NCBI GenBank assembly: GCA_016705955.1
Contig: JADJKO010000013.1
Coordinates: 1 to 64,000 of the forward strand
Source of the DNA: Flavobacteriales bacterium
Lineage (GTDB): Bacteria > Bacteroidota > Bacteroidia > Flavobacteriales_F > PHOS-HE28
DNA: 64,000 bases
Direction: 5' to 3'
Of the stretch, positions 46,705-55,611 are shown piece by piece. Position 1 is the first letter of the stretch. Each line of letters starts with the position of its first letter. Made by a program: the position numbers and the translations under genes. The notes under the pieces are model-generated. The model was not told the origin of the DNA. It worked only from the letters and a program-made list of their open reading frames with translations, and made no database searches.

Positions 46705-46920
46705 ATGCGTGCGCCACAAGGTTGGACGTTGCTTCTTACCGTAGCATCCCCGACCGAGGCGACGTTGATCAAAGGACGTTTGGAAGAGCATGACATCGCT
46801 GTGTTGCTCGTGGATAACGGCGTGAGCATTTACCCGCAACTCACCGAGATCGGGCTGTATGTGGAGCAGGATGATGTGATGCGTGCCCGCCACCTTGTGC
46901 GTAACCCCGAAGAGTCGTGA
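46705..46920 (+). CDS. DUF2007 putative signal-transducing protein
   Basis: 71 residues. The pattern (WTLLLTVASPTEATLIKGRLEEHDIAVLLVDN...IGLYVEQDDVMRARHLV) fits the DUF2007 family, small ACT-like domains. It starts 6 bases after ftsH and overlaps the GTG start of cdsA by four bases, so it belongs to that operon. Function unknown. Confidence 0.85.
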   Translation: MRAPQGWTLLLTVASPTEATLIKGRLEEHDIAVLLVDNGVSIYPQLTEIGLYVEQDDVMRARHLVRNPEES

Positions 46921-47732
46921 AGGAACTTGGTCTGCGAGCCTTATCCGGCGCGGTTTACGTGGCCTTGGTGCTTGGCGCGGCGTGGCTTGGAACGGAAGCC
47001 ACCGCGCTGCTCTTCCTGCCCATCACTGTAATGGCTGCGCTGGAACTGCGTAGACTGCAATGGGCCGACGCATCAGCAGCCATCCCGGCGATCCAGACCG
47101 GCGCACTTGCGGTGATCGCATACGGTGCATGGGTGTCCACGATCTTCTTCTTCCCTGCACCGGAGTTTCCGAAAGCGATCGCAGTGATCCTACTTGCCTT
47201 ACTCGCGTTCGTGGTGATCCTGCTTCGTAGTGGAAGATCTGATCCCGCGACCAGGTTCGGTCATTTACTGGCCGTCGTTGTGTACATCACAGTCCCGATG
47301 GCGTGTGCCGTGTGGATGGTCGCCATCGATCCGATGCTCTTCATCGGCTTCATGCTCCTGCTTTGGACGAACGACACCGGCGCATACCTCGTGGGGAAGT
47401 CGATCGGGCGGAACAAGCTCATGCCGAAGGTGAGCCCGGGGAAGACTTGGGAGGGGTTGCTCGGCGGTATGGCCCTCACCGCATTGGTAGCGTGGTCGCT
47501 CATTACATACGGTGGTGTCGGACCGGTGAAGGAATGGATGATCGCCTCGGTTGTCGTGTCCATCACCGCAACGATCGGCGACCTGCTCGAGAGCGCGATG
47601 AAGCGCGCGGCCGGGGTGAAGGACAGCGGTAAGCTGTTGCCCGGGCACGGCGGAGCGTTGGATCGCTTCGACGGCTACTTACTTGCTGCACCGGCCATGT
47701 TGCTGGTGGTGCATCTGCTGATGGCGTCGTAA
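46917..47732 (+). CDS. cdsA: Phosphatidate cytidylyltransferase
   Basis: 271 residues, GTG start overlapping the previous stop. It is a membrane enzyme that makes CDP-diacylglycerol for phospholipids. About seven membrane segments are seen, and the C-terminal CDS signature is complete: SAMKRAAGVKDSGKLLPGHG followed by GALDRFDGYLLAAP. The NDTGAYLVGKSIGRNKLMPKVSPGKTWEG loop is also typical. Confidence 0.96.
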   Translation: MKELGLRALSGAVYVALVLGAAWLGTEATALLFLPITVMAALELRRLQWADASAAIPAIQTGALAVIAYGAWVSTIFFFPAPEFPKAIAVILLALLAFVVILLRSGRSDPATRFGHLLAVVVYITVPMACAVWMVAIDPMLFIGFMLLLWTNDTGAYLVGKSIGRNKLMPKVSPGKTWEGLLGGMALTALVAWSLITYGGVGPVKEWMIASVVVSITATIGDLLESAMKRAAGVKDSGKLLPGHGGALDRFDGYLLAAPAMLLVVHLLMAS

Positions 47733-47756
47733 ACGGACCATGCGTCCGAACGCACC

Positions 47757-47764
47757 TACCTTCA
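47757..47764 (+). promoter_or_regulatory. -7 box (TACCTTCA) of the DUF2157 gene
   Basis: A TAnnTTTG-like box 6 bases before the ATG at 47771. Confidence 0.4.
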
Positions 47765-47770
47765 ACCCGC

Positions 47771-49048
47771 ATGGCGGCTCCCAAGCTTCTTGATGTGTTG
47801 CCCCATTTGGTGGGCGAAGGCTTGATCTCTTCGGAGCAAGCCGATCGGATCCGCGCACGCTACGCCACGGATACCGACCAAGGGAGCAACCGCATGCTGC
47901 TGGTGTTCGCCATCCTCGGCAGTTTGTTGGTCGGCTTGGGGATCATCCTCATCATCGCGCACAACTGGGATGATCTGCCGCGTGTCGCTCGCACGATCAT
48001 CGCTTTCCTTCCGGTCTTACTGGGTCAGGTACTCGTATGGTTCGCTCTGGAACGCAGGAACGGAAATGCCTCATGGCGTGAAGGCAGCGGAGTGCTATTG
48101 GCGTGCGGACTTTTCGCTTGCGTGGCACTGATCAGCCAGATCTACCACATCGATGGTGAACTGGATGGATACCTGCTCACGTGCTCCTTGCTCATTCTTC
48201 CACTCTTGTACTTGCCGGGCTCATTGATCGTCACCCTCATCTACCTCGCCACCATCGTTTGGTACGGTTGGTTGGTCCGCTTTGACCATGGGGCCGATCA
48301 CCCGTGGCTCATGATCCCGTTGATCGCTGCGGCGGTTCCGGTGTATCTGCGGTGGGCGAAGAGCAATGGCGTCGGCATCAGCTTCTGGTGGTTCAGTTTG
48401 TTCATGGCCTTGGGCGTGGGCATCACCAGCCAGTTGTTCTACACCGACTGGGAGGTCGTACACGTTCTGGGGCTTGTCGCCATGGCTTCCGCTTTCACAC
48501 TGGTGCCGTGGATCCATCCCCGTCGCGTAATGCGCACGTGGCCTTGGGTGCTTGTTGGCGGGGCGACCATGCTGATCACGTTCTGCATCTTCAGTTTCCG
48601 CAATGTGTGGAAGGGGGTTGAACGTTTCAGTGACACAGGATCGGATACGGCGATCATCCTGATCCTTTCTGCGATCGGTAGTGTAGCCTACGTGCTATCG
48701 ATCCGTCGTCGAAAACCTTTCGAGGGTTGGCCGTACCCGGAAGGCTGGTGGCTCTTCCTGCTGTGCTATGGGATCGGGCAATTCTCCCCGATCGCTGCGA
48801 CCATCCTGATGAACCTCACGCTGCTCGCCTTGGGTGTGTTCACCATGAAGCACGGGATCGAACGTGATTCGTTGCAGCGCATGAACCTTGGACTGATCAT
48901 CCTCAGCACCACGATCCTCATGCGCTTCTTCGACACCGATATGAGCTTCGTGCTGCGCGGCCTGGTCTTCATCGCCATCGGCTGCGGTTTCCTATACATG
49001 AACGTGCGCATGGTGCGCAAACGCGATCGTGACCGCCATGAAGCGTAG
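47771..49048 (+). CDS. DUF2157 membrane protein
   Basis: 425 residues. The cytoplasmic N-terminus (LLDVLPHLVGEGLISSEQADRIRARYA) and first helices (LLVFAILGSLLVGLGIILIIAHNWDDLPRVART) are the DUF2157 hallmark. About twelve membrane segments follow. In Bacteroidota and Proteobacteria this gene is regularly followed by a GDYXXLXY gene, as here. The function is unknown. Confidence 0.88.
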   Translation: MAAPKLLDVLPHLVGEGLISSEQADRIRARYATDTDQGSNRMLLVFAILGSLLVGLGIILIIAHNWDDLPRVARTIIAFLPVLLGQVLVWFALERRNGNASWREGSGVLLACGLFACVALISQIYHIDGELDGYLLTCSLLILPLLYLPGSLIVTLIYLATIVWYGWLVRFDHGADHPWLMIPLIAAAVPVYLRWAKSNGVGISFWWFSLFMALGVGITSQLFYTDWEVVHVLGLVAMASAFTLVPWIHPRRVMRTWPWVLVGGATMLITFCIFSFRNVWKGVERFSDTGSDTAIILILSAIGSVAYVLSIRRRKPFEGWPYPEGWWLFLLCYGIGQFSPIAATILMNLTLLALGVFTMKHGIERDSLQRMNLGLIILSTTILMRFFDTDMSFVLRGLVFIAIGCGFLYMNVRMVRKRDRDRHEA

Positions 49049-49628
49049 CACCTTGATCTTCCTCGCGATCGCGCTGGTCCAGTTGGGTTTCCTGGCATGG
49101 ATGATCTTCGACCACCAACGGGTGTTGCATGATGGTGAGGTCTTCAAATTCCGCACAGCACCGATCGATCCGCGTGATCCGTTCCGCGGTGAGTACGTGA
49201 TCCTGAATTTCGAGGCAAGCATCGGGGAATGGCCCGATCCGCATGCGGTACTGGATCAGGTGACGGATCAGGGTCAGTACGGTCGGCAGCGATCATTCGC
49301 GCTGATCGCTGTAAGCGATACGTCCGGATATGCGGTGATCACGGGATTGGTCGCGGTTGAACCAACGAGTGGGGCCTTCCTTCCTGTGACCCACTACGGC
49401 GAGAAGGGCAGCATGGTGGATCGCGTGGAACTTCCCTTCCGACGCTTCTACCTGGAAGAGGGTGATGGTGCGACCACAGAGTCCATGCTGACGCCGCAAT
49501 GGGAGAATGGGGAAAGGACCGAAGGACTTCCCGCCTATGCGCTTGTTCGTGTGTACCAAGGACAAGCCGTGATCGAGGATCTGATCATCGGGGATCGTTC
49601 GATCCACGAGTGGCTCAACGAGCAGTAA
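49038..49628 (+). CDS. GDYXXLXY-domain membrane-anchored protein
   Basis: 196 residues from the ATG at 49038; it overlaps the DUF2157 gene by 11 bases. One N-terminal helix (TLIFLAIALVQLGFLAWMIF) anchors an extracytoplasmic domain. The defining segment FRTAPIDPRDPFRGEYVILNF matches the family pattern (FRG(D/E)Y...L.(Y/F)) with a conservative substitution of Glu for Asp. It is expected to act with the DUF2157 partner; function unknown. Confidence 0.87.
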   Translation: MKRSTLIFLAIALVQLGFLAWMIFDHQRVLHDGEVFKFRTAPIDPRDPFRGEYVILNFEASIGEWPDPHAVLDQVTDQGQYGRQRSFALIAVSDTSGYAVITGLVAVEPTSGAFLPVTHYGEKGSMVDRVELPFRRFYLEEGDGATTESMLTPQWENGERTEGLPAYALVRVYQGQAVIEDLIIGDRSIHEWLNEQ

Positions 49629-50415
49629 GTGCCGTGGCTTCCTTCTTCGTGGTAGCGATCACCGCGCCAACAGAGGCCATCACCGGAGCGAGCATCAAAC
49701 CCACGAGCGGGACCTTCATCAGCAAGCTGAAGAGCGAACCATTCGCGAGTACCGCGCCCATGCTGCTGTTCACGGCACGCGCCGTTTCTCCGATGCGCAT
49801 GCGACGACGCTCGTACACATAGTCGAACATGGAGAAGCCATAGAAGTACGCCGAGATCAGGAAGAGCAGGATCAAACTGAGCGGCGTGATGATGGGAACG
49901 ATGAGGGACACGATCCAGATCCCTGCGGTGATCGTCAACTCCTGGATCCCGTTGCGCATGGCGATGAGCGCACCGCGCATTGCATCCTTCATCAATTGTG
50001 AAAAGCTGAACGGGAAGTGCTTTCCTGTGATGATCTCCTCGGCGCGTTCACTGGCGTACGCCAAAAGCGGCGAAAGCAGGACAAGGACGATGTACTTGTT
50101 CGCCACGAAGAGCAGGTAACCGATCGCGATCTTCAGGATCCATGAGACGATCACGTTGGTCGCGCCGTTGATCCACGCCTTCACCGCACTCCACCAACCC
50201 TGCTCATCCGGCTCGATCGTGATCTCCAAGTAGCCAGCCGCCCATGCGCCCAACCAGTCGGAAAGCGCCTCCAGACCATGGAACATGCCATAAGCTAGGA
50301 GCACCCAGAGCACGATGGGCACCAGGAACATCCAACCCATGCCGTTACCGAGCACGAAACGGAAGGCCACGAAGAACCCGGAGAAGCCCCGGCCGAAGTC
50401 CTTGGAGAACGACAT
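49615..50415 (-). CDS. EI24-domain / CysZ-like membrane protein
   Basis: 266 residues from the ATG at 50415 (MSFSKDFGRGFSGFFVAFRF); the frame is open much further but that part is antisense to purB. Four to six membrane segments (GWMFLVPIVLWVLLAYGMF, KYIVLVLLSPLLAYASERAEE, LTITAGIWIVSLIVPIITPL, FLISAYFYGFSMFDYVYERRR) with the EI24/CysZ pattern. CysZ imports sulfate in E. coli; whether this one does is unknown. It converges with the GDYXXLXY gene, overlapping 14 bases. Confidence 0.83.
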   Translation of the reverse strand: MSFSKDFGRGFSGFFVAFRFVLGNGMGWMFLVPIVLWVLLAYGMFHGLEALSDWLGAWAAGYLEITIEPDEQGWWSAVKAWINGATNVIVSWILKIAIGYLLFVANKYIVLVLLSPLLAYASERAEEIITGKHFPFSFSQLMKDAMRGALIAMRNGIQELTITAGIWIVSLIVPIITPLSLILLFLISAYFYGFSMFDYVYERRRMRIGETARAVNSSMGAVLANGSLFSLLMKVPLVGLMLAPVMASVGAVIATTKKEATALTAR

Positions 50416-50444
50416 CGAGCAAAGATGCGCGCAATGCCGGTGGC

Positions 50445-50452
50445 TACCTTTG
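50445..50452 (+). promoter_or_regulatory. -7 box (TACCTTTG) of purB
   Basis: An exact TAnnTTTG, 17 bases before the ATG at 50470. It lies inside the longer open frame, which argues for the start at 50470 rather than upstream codons. Confidence 0.55.
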
Positions 50453-50469
50453 GCGCCTTCCTGAAAACC

Positions 50470-51837
50470 ATGGACCTCGACGCGCTCACCGCCATTTCGC
50501 CCATCGACGGACGCTACCGCGACCGCACACGGACCTTGGCGCGCTGGTTCAGCGAACACGCGTTGATGCGCTACCGCTTGCGCGTGGAATTGGACTACTT
50601 CGTATTCCTCTGTGAAACCCCGCTTCCGGAACTTGCGGGCACGCCGTTGGAACGCCTCGAGCCGATCCGTAGGCGCATCACCGACCTGAGCACCGGCGAC
50701 GCACAGCGGATCAAGGACATCGAAAAGGTGACGAACCACGATGTGAAGGCGATCGAATACTTCTTGAAGGAGCGCATGGAGGAGGCGGGCTTGGCGAAGC
50801 AGAAGGAGTTCGTACACTTCGCCCTCACCAGCCAGGACATCAACAACACCGCGCTGCCGTTGTTGATCAAGGATTTCATGTTCGCGGCGTACCTCCCCAC
50901 CATGATCGGGTTGCGGGACAAACTGCATGGCCTTGCATTGGATTGGGCGCAGGTGCCGATGCTCGCGCGCACCCACGGCCAACCCGCCTCACCCACGCGC
51001 TTGGGTAAGGAGATCCAGGTCTTCGTGGAACGGTTGGATCAACAATTGAAACTGGTGCGCGAGGTTCCGTTCACCGGAAAATTCGGCGGCGCCACCGGCA
51101 ATTTCAATGCGCACCACGTTGCGTATCCCGAATTGGATTGGATCAAGCTCGCGGATCGGTTCCTCGATCAGAAGCTTGGCCTCAAGCGCCAGCAGTTCAC
51201 CACGCAGATCGAACACTACGACAACCTCGCCGCGCTCTTCGACGGCATGCGCCGCGTGAACACGATCCTGATCGATCTGTGCAAGGATCTGTGGCAGTAT
51301 GTGAGCATGGACTACTTCCGCCAACGGATCAAGGCCGGAGAGATCGGCAGCAGCGCCATGCCACACAAGGTGAACCCGATCGATTTCGAGAACGCCGAAG
51401 GAAACTTGGGCATTGCCAATGCGCTCTTCATCCACCTCAGCGAGAAGTTGCCGATCAGTCGCCTGCAGCGCGACCTGACCGACAGTACGGTGACACGCAA
51501 TATCGGCGTTCCGATCGCGCACACCATGCTCGCCATCGACAGCATCAACAAGGGGCTTGGCAAATTGCTCTTGAACGAGGCTGCCATCCGCCGCGACCTG
51601 GATGCACAGTGGCCCGTGATCGCCGAAGGCATGCAGACCATCCTGCGCCGCGCAGGGTTTCCACAGCCGTACGAGCGCTTGAAGGAATTGACACGCGGCA
51701 AGGAGCGCGTGAGCCAAGACGACATCAACGCATTCATTGACGGGCTGGAAGTAAGCGATGCCGTGAAGGACCAATTGCGCCGACTTTCACCGACCACATA
51801 CACAGGTATGGACCTGTTAGGTCGTGTGATGTCCTGA
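50470..51837 (+). CDS. purB: Adenylosuccinate lyase
   Basis: 455 residues from MDLDALTAISPIDGRYRDRT. The fumarase/aspartase-superfamily signature SSAMPHKVNPIDFENAEGN contains the catalytic serine loop; FALTSQDINNTALP and ARTHGQPASPTRLGKE supply the catalytic and substrate residues. It cleaves SAICAR and adenylosuccinate in purine synthesis. It is the longer E. coli-type PurB. Confidence 0.97.
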   Translation: MDLDALTAISPIDGRYRDRTRTLARWFSEHALMRYRLRVELDYFVFLCETPLPELAGTPLERLEPIRRRITDLSTGDAQRIKDIEKVTNHDVKAIEYFLKERMEEAGLAKQKEFVHFALTSQDINNTALPLLIKDFMFAAYLPTMIGLRDKLHGLALDWAQVPMLARTHGQPASPTRLGKEIQVFVERLDQQLKLVREVPFTGKFGGATGNFNAHHVAYPELDWIKLADRFLDQKLGLKRQQFTTQIEHYDNLAALFDGMRRVNTILIDLCKDLWQYVSMDYFRQRIKAGEIGSSAMPHKVNPIDFENAEGNLGIANALFIHLSEKLPISRLQRDLTDSTVTRNIGVPIAHTMLAIDSINKGLGKLLLNEAAIRRDLDAQWPVIAEGMQTILRRAGFPQPYERLKELTRGKERVSQDDINAFIDGLEVSDAVKDQLRRLSPTTYTGMDLLGRVMS

Positions 51838-51842
51838 TCCGA

Positions 51843-52331
51843 TCACGCACTCAACGAACGCTGGTACAGGACCAGATCATTGCCGGGGATCCCTTCCAGA
51901 CGGAGTGCGCGCATCATGGTGATCAATTGCCCACGGTGTTGCGTGCTGTGGTTGAAGCAATGGTGTAGCATGCGCCACACCGCTGACTTCTGTGGATCGT
52001 CCTTGAGCGTTTTGAACTCCCGTGTTTCCAGCAAAAGGCCTTCGTCGTAGCCGAGGACCAGATCACAAAGCACCTTGCTGTAAGGGATAAGGTCCGCGAT
52101 GTCCGATCTGTCGTTCGCAGGCCAAGGGACCGGGGCGCCTTGCAACCGGCAACTCCACGCATTCTCGGCATCGCGGATGTGCAGCAGTGTCTTGCGCAAC
52201 GTGGGGAAGCTGCTCGGAACTTCGGCATCCAGAACGTGATCAGGTTCGATACACAAACGCTCTACGAACCGGGTGTTCGCCCACAGGTTGTAGCGGGCGT
52301 ATTCATGTAATAGCGTGGTCATCATTGCCAA
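51843..52331 (-). CDS. DinB-family protein
   Basis: 162 residues (or 159 from the ATG at 52322). The four-helix DinB fold is suggested by LLHEYARYNLWANTRFVERL, TLLHIRDAENAWSCRLQG, and the metal-ligand region MLHHCFNHSTQHRGQLITMMR (His residues in HHCFNHSTQHRGQ). Members act as metal-dependent hydrolases or thiol transferases; the reaction here is unknown. It converges with purB. Confidence 0.88.
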   Translation of the reverse strand: MAMMTTLLHEYARYNLWANTRFVERLCIEPDHVLDAEVPSSFPTLRKTLLHIRDAENAWSCRLQGAPVPWPANDRSDIADLIPYSKVLCDLVLGYDEGLLLETREFKTLKDDPQKSAVWRMLHHCFNHSTQHRGQLITMMRALRLEGIPGNDLVLYQRSLSA

Positions 52332-52417
52332 AGAGGTGGATAACGTTGTTGAAATTAGACGAAAAAAGTGCTCTGAACGACAAGCAGGTTCCGGGACCTT
52401 CGCACAACGTAAGACGC

Positions 52418-52960
52418 ATGATAGCGACCCTGTTCGGAAGGAAACGGATCACCGAGGACAAACTGGCGAACGTGTTCGTGAACACGATGCTGGAGATGTG
52501 CGCGGAGGGGTTCCCGGTGGTGCTGGCGGAGGTGAACGAGGCTCCGGAGTTCGAACTTTCCCCCGGCATTCGTGATGGCGACGACGACCATTTCCTGATG
52601 ATCGTCCTCGCGGCCAACCTCATGGAAATGGAACGGACCATGGGTGCGGGCGTGGATAAGCGCATCTTCTCCCTATCGGTCTCCAAGTTCTCGCAGGCGA
52701 TCAACCGGAATTGCACGGACGTGGAGTTGGAAGTGCGCGCATTGCAGTCGCGCATGGAGCGGTTGAACTTCCCGAGCAAGAACCCGGTGTACGCCATGGG
52801 CCGTGCGATCTTCCAGGAATACGACCTCTTCTGCTACCAGGACAGCTACTACCGCGAAATGCGCGCGCCGCAGCCGATCGTGTTGAAGCGACTGAACGGT
52901 CTGATGGGTTACTTCCTGTGGAACTGGCCGGAGGTGAACGAGCAGTACCGGATCGCCTAA
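52418..52960 (+). CDS. Conserved-looking protein of unknown function
   Basis: 180 residues from the ATG at 52418; a TTG at 52346-52351 could extend it by about 23 residues. No signal peptide or membrane helix. Features: TEDKLANVFVNTMLEMCAEGF, MIVLAANLMEMERTM, KNPVYAMGRAIFQEYDLFCYQ, and LMGYFLWNW near the end. No family is recognised. It is divergent from the DinB gene and converges on the L-2-hydroxyglutarate oxidase gene 5 bases away. Confidence 0.65.
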   Translation: MIATLFGRKRITEDKLANVFVNTMLEMCAEGFPVVLAEVNEAPEFELSPGIRDGDDDHFLMIVLAANLMEMERTMGAGVDKRIFSLSVSKFSQAINRNCTDVELEVRALQSRMERLNFPSKNPVYAMGRAIFQEYDLFCYQDSYYREMRAPQPIVLKRLNGLMGYFLWNWPEVNEQYRIA

Positions 52961-52964
52961 GGCG

Positions 52965-54194
52965 TCAGACCGGCGCAATGGCCAATTCCTTGGCCGCCAT
53001 GTCCACGATGTGTTCGCCGATGGCCAACGCCGCTGTTGCCGCAGGCGATGGGGCATTGAGCACGTGGATGTGATTGCCGCGCCGCTCGATGCGGAAATCA
53101 TCGACCATCACGCCATCGGTGCCCAATAACATCGCGCGCACCCCTGCCCTACCCGGTTTGATGTCCTCCATTGCCAGTGAGGGGATCAGGCGCTTCAACG
53201 TACGCAGGAACAACCGTTTGCTGAACGCACGACGGTACTCGTCGATACCGTAGCTCATGTTCGAAAAGAAGAGCTTCCACGTGCCGCCGTACGTGAGTGC
53301 ATCGATCGTATCCTTCAGGTCGAAGTCGGTCTTGCCGTAGCCCTCGCGCTTGAAGGTGAACACCGCGTTGGGTCCGCACTCGATGCTGCCGTCGGTCATG
53401 CGCGTGAAGTGGACGCCCAGGAACGGGAAGCGTGGATCGGGCACGGGGTAGATGAGGTGCTTCACCTTGTGATGGCCCTGTTCCGTGAGGTCATAGTAGT
53501 CACCACGGAATCCGACGATGCGCTCCTTCACCTTGGCGCCGTCGGCCTTCGCCAAACGATCGCTCTGCAAGCCGCCGCAGAAGATCGCGAAGCGTGTGCG
53601 GTGGGTGCCCTTTGAGGTTCGCACGACACTTCCGCTGTCCGTGGAGGCGATCTCCTCGAACGTCTCACCGAGCGCAACCCGGCTTTCCGGTTGAAGCGCA
53701 AGAGCGAGATCGGCCATCTTGTTCGTGGCGGCGCGGAAGTCGATGATGCCGGTGCATCCGACGCGAACGGCTGCAATGCCTTCACAGAACGGCTCGATCT
53801 CCTTGATCCGTTCCGCCGCGATCCGCTCCATGCCCTCGATCCCGTTCGCAATGCCTGTATTGTAGATCTTCTCCAACCTCGGCAATTCCTCTCTGTTCGT
53901 GGCGACAATGAGCTTGCCGCAGATGTCGTGTGGCACACCATGCTCTTTCGCAAAGGCGACCAGTTCTCGACGACCGTTCACACAATTGCGCGCCTTGTAG
54001 CTGCCCGGCTTGTAATAGATCCCACTATGGATCACACCGCTGTTGTTGCCGGTCTGATGATCAGCAAGTGCCGCCTCCTTCTCCAACAACAGGATGCGCA
54101 GGGCAGGGTAGCGCGTCTGCAATTTGTACAAGGTGGCGACGCCTACAATGCCTCCACCTACGATGACCACATCCCAAGGTCGCTGCTCATTCAT
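52965..54194 (-). CDS. lhgO: L-2-hydroxyglutarate oxidase
   Basis: 409 residues from the ATG at 54194 (MNEQRPWDVVIVGGGIVGVA). FAD-binding GGGIVGVATLYKL, then LEKEAALADHQTGNNSGVIHSGIYYKPGSYKARNCV, a strong LhgO/YgaF signature. FLGVHFTRMTDGSIECGPNAVF and GRAGVRAMLLG follow. It oxidises L-2-hydroxyglutarate, a side product of malate dehydrogenase, to 2-oxoglutarate with electrons to the membrane. Confidence 0.94.
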   Translation of the reverse strand: MNEQRPWDVVIVGGGIVGVATLYKLQTRYPALRILLLEKEAALADHQTGNNSGVIHSGIYYKPGSYKARNCVNGRRELVAFAKEHGVPHDICGKLIVATNREELPRLEKIYNTGIANGIEGMERIAAERIKEIEPFCEGIAAVRVGCTGIIDFRAATNKMADLALALQPESRVALGETFEEIASTDSGSVVRTSKGTHRTRFAIFCGGLQSDRLAKADGAKVKERIVGFRGDYYDLTEQGHHKVKHLIYPVPDPRFPFLGVHFTRMTDGSIECGPNAVFTFKREGYGKTDFDLKDTIDALTYGGTWKLFFSNMSYGIDEYRRAFSKRLFLRTLKRLIPSLAMEDIKPGRAGVRAMLLGTDGVMVDDFRIERRGNHIHVLNAPSPAATAALAIGEHIVDMAAKELAIAPV

Positions 54195-54211
54195 GGCTGC
54201 GAAGATCGCGA

Positions 54212-55546
54212 CTATGCCGTTGCTGGGATCGGCACTTCCTCTTTCGGCACTCGCCAAAGCAGGAAGGCCCCAAGGACGAAGAAGGATCCGATGGCGATGA
54301 TGGTATTGCGCAGATCGCCCGTGAACTGGTACACGAGTCCGTAAGCTGCTGTGCCCAGGACCGTTCCAACGTAATAACTCACATCATAGAAACTGAAGAA
54401 TGAAGCGGTGTCCTTCGTCGCCGGCAGGAATTTGGCGTAGGTGCTACGGCTCAGGGCCTGACAACCGCCCATCACGGATCCCACCAAGGCCGCGAGGATG
54501 TAGAACTGATAGGTCCAGTGGATGCTCCACGCCATGGCGCATACCCCCACCCAGATGAGGCAGCCCAGGAGCAGTGCCCTCAAATTGCCCAACCGTTTGC
54601 TCAATTGAACGAAGGTCAACGCACCCAATGCGGCAACAAGTTGGATGATGAGCACACTGATGATCAGGCTCTCGTCGGAGATCGCCGAACCATCGGCTTG
54701 CTTGATCTCCTGCTTCGCGAAGTTGACGGCCAGGTACATGACGGTCTGGATGCCCATGTTGAACACGAAGAAGGCCATCAAATATCGACGCAGTCGCTGC
54801 ATGCCCGTCAATTGGACCCACACTTTGCGCAACTCCTGGTAGCCGCTCCAGATCACGTGCTTCTTCCCCGGTTTCTGTCCCGATGGACCCGGCAACCGGC
54901 TGAATGGCCATTGTGCCCATCCGGCCCACCAGACCGCCACGCTCAAGAACGTGAGTCTCGCCGGTAGTCCATCCCTATCCGGAATTCCGAACCAGCCCGG
55001 TTTCATCACCATGAGCAGGTTGATGATGAGCAGGATCACGCTGCCGATATAGCCCATGGTATAACCACGCGCGCTGATGCGATCGTGGTCCTTGCGCTCG
55101 GCGATCTCGGGCAAATAGGCATCGTAGAAGACCAGGCTACCGGAGAATCCCGCGCAGGCCAGCACGATGCAGGCCATGCTCAGCCAGATGTGTTCCACCG
55201 AGAAGAAGAAGAGTCCGGCGCAACTCGCGGCACCGAGGTAGCAGAAGAACTTGAGGTACGAGAGTTTGTTCCCGCGGTGATCCGCAATGCCACTGAGCAA
55301 GGGGACGATCATGGCCACAAGTAGGAAACCTGCCGACAAGGCATACGAGTAGAGAGATGCGGACGGCACACCGTACTGTTCCAGAAAGCGCGCCTCACCG
55401 AAGTCCGCAGTAACCGCCACGTAGAACATGGGGAAGACCGCACTCGTGATCGTAAGGGAGTACGACGAGTTCGCCCAGTCGTACATCGACCATGCCCGGA
55501 TGACCTTGCGATCGCCTTTGACGATCCCGGAAGCGGATTGCTCCAT
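54212..55546 (-). CDS. MFS transporter, UMF1 family
   Basis: 444 residues, about twelve membrane segments. The start at 55546 gives MEQSASGIVKGDRKVIRAWS; the next YDWANSSYSLTITSAVFPMFY is the UMF1 (Atg22-like) signature. The C-terminal GGCQALSRSTYAKFLPATKDTASFFSFYD is also typical. Distant yeast relatives export amino acids from vacuoles; the substrate in bacteria is unknown. Confidence 0.92.
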   Translation of the reverse strand: MEQSASGIVKGDRKVIRAWSMYDWANSSYSLTITSAVFPMFYVAVTADFGEARFLEQYGVPSASLYSYALSAGFLLVAMIVPLLSGIADHRGNKLSYLKFFCYLGAASCAGLFFFSVEHIWLSMACIVLACAGFSGSLVFYDAYLPEIAERKDHDRISARGYTMGYIGSVILLIINLLMVMKPGWFGIPDRDGLPARLTFLSVAVWWAGWAQWPFSRLPGPSGQKPGKKHVIWSGYQELRKVWVQLTGMQRLRRYLMAFFVFNMGIQTVMYLAVNFAKQEIKQADGSAISDESLIISVLIIQLVAALGALTFVQLSKRLGNLRALLLGCLIWVGVCAMAWSIHWTYQFYILAALVGSVMGGCQALSRSTYAKFLPATKDTASFFSFYDVSYYVGTVLGTAAYGLVYQFTGDLRNTIIAIGSFFVLGAFLLWRVPKEEVPIPATA

Positions 55547-55552
55547 CGGCGC

Positions 55553-55560
55553 GGAAGGTA
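55553..55560 (-). promoter_or_regulatory. -7 box (TACCTTCC) of the UMF1 gene
   Basis: A TAnnTTTG-like box on the minus strand 6 bases before the ATG at 55546; a leaderless or very short-leader message would result. Confidence 0.35.
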
Positions 55561-55611
55561 GCCGAAGCCAGGATCGGTCGTCCCTTACGACCAACCGGGC
55601 GCTACGCGAGG

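Noticed and set aside
50416..50982. N-terminal extension of the EI24-like gene
   Set aside because: It would lie entirely antisense to purB and lacks family similarity; the signal and family start are at 50415.
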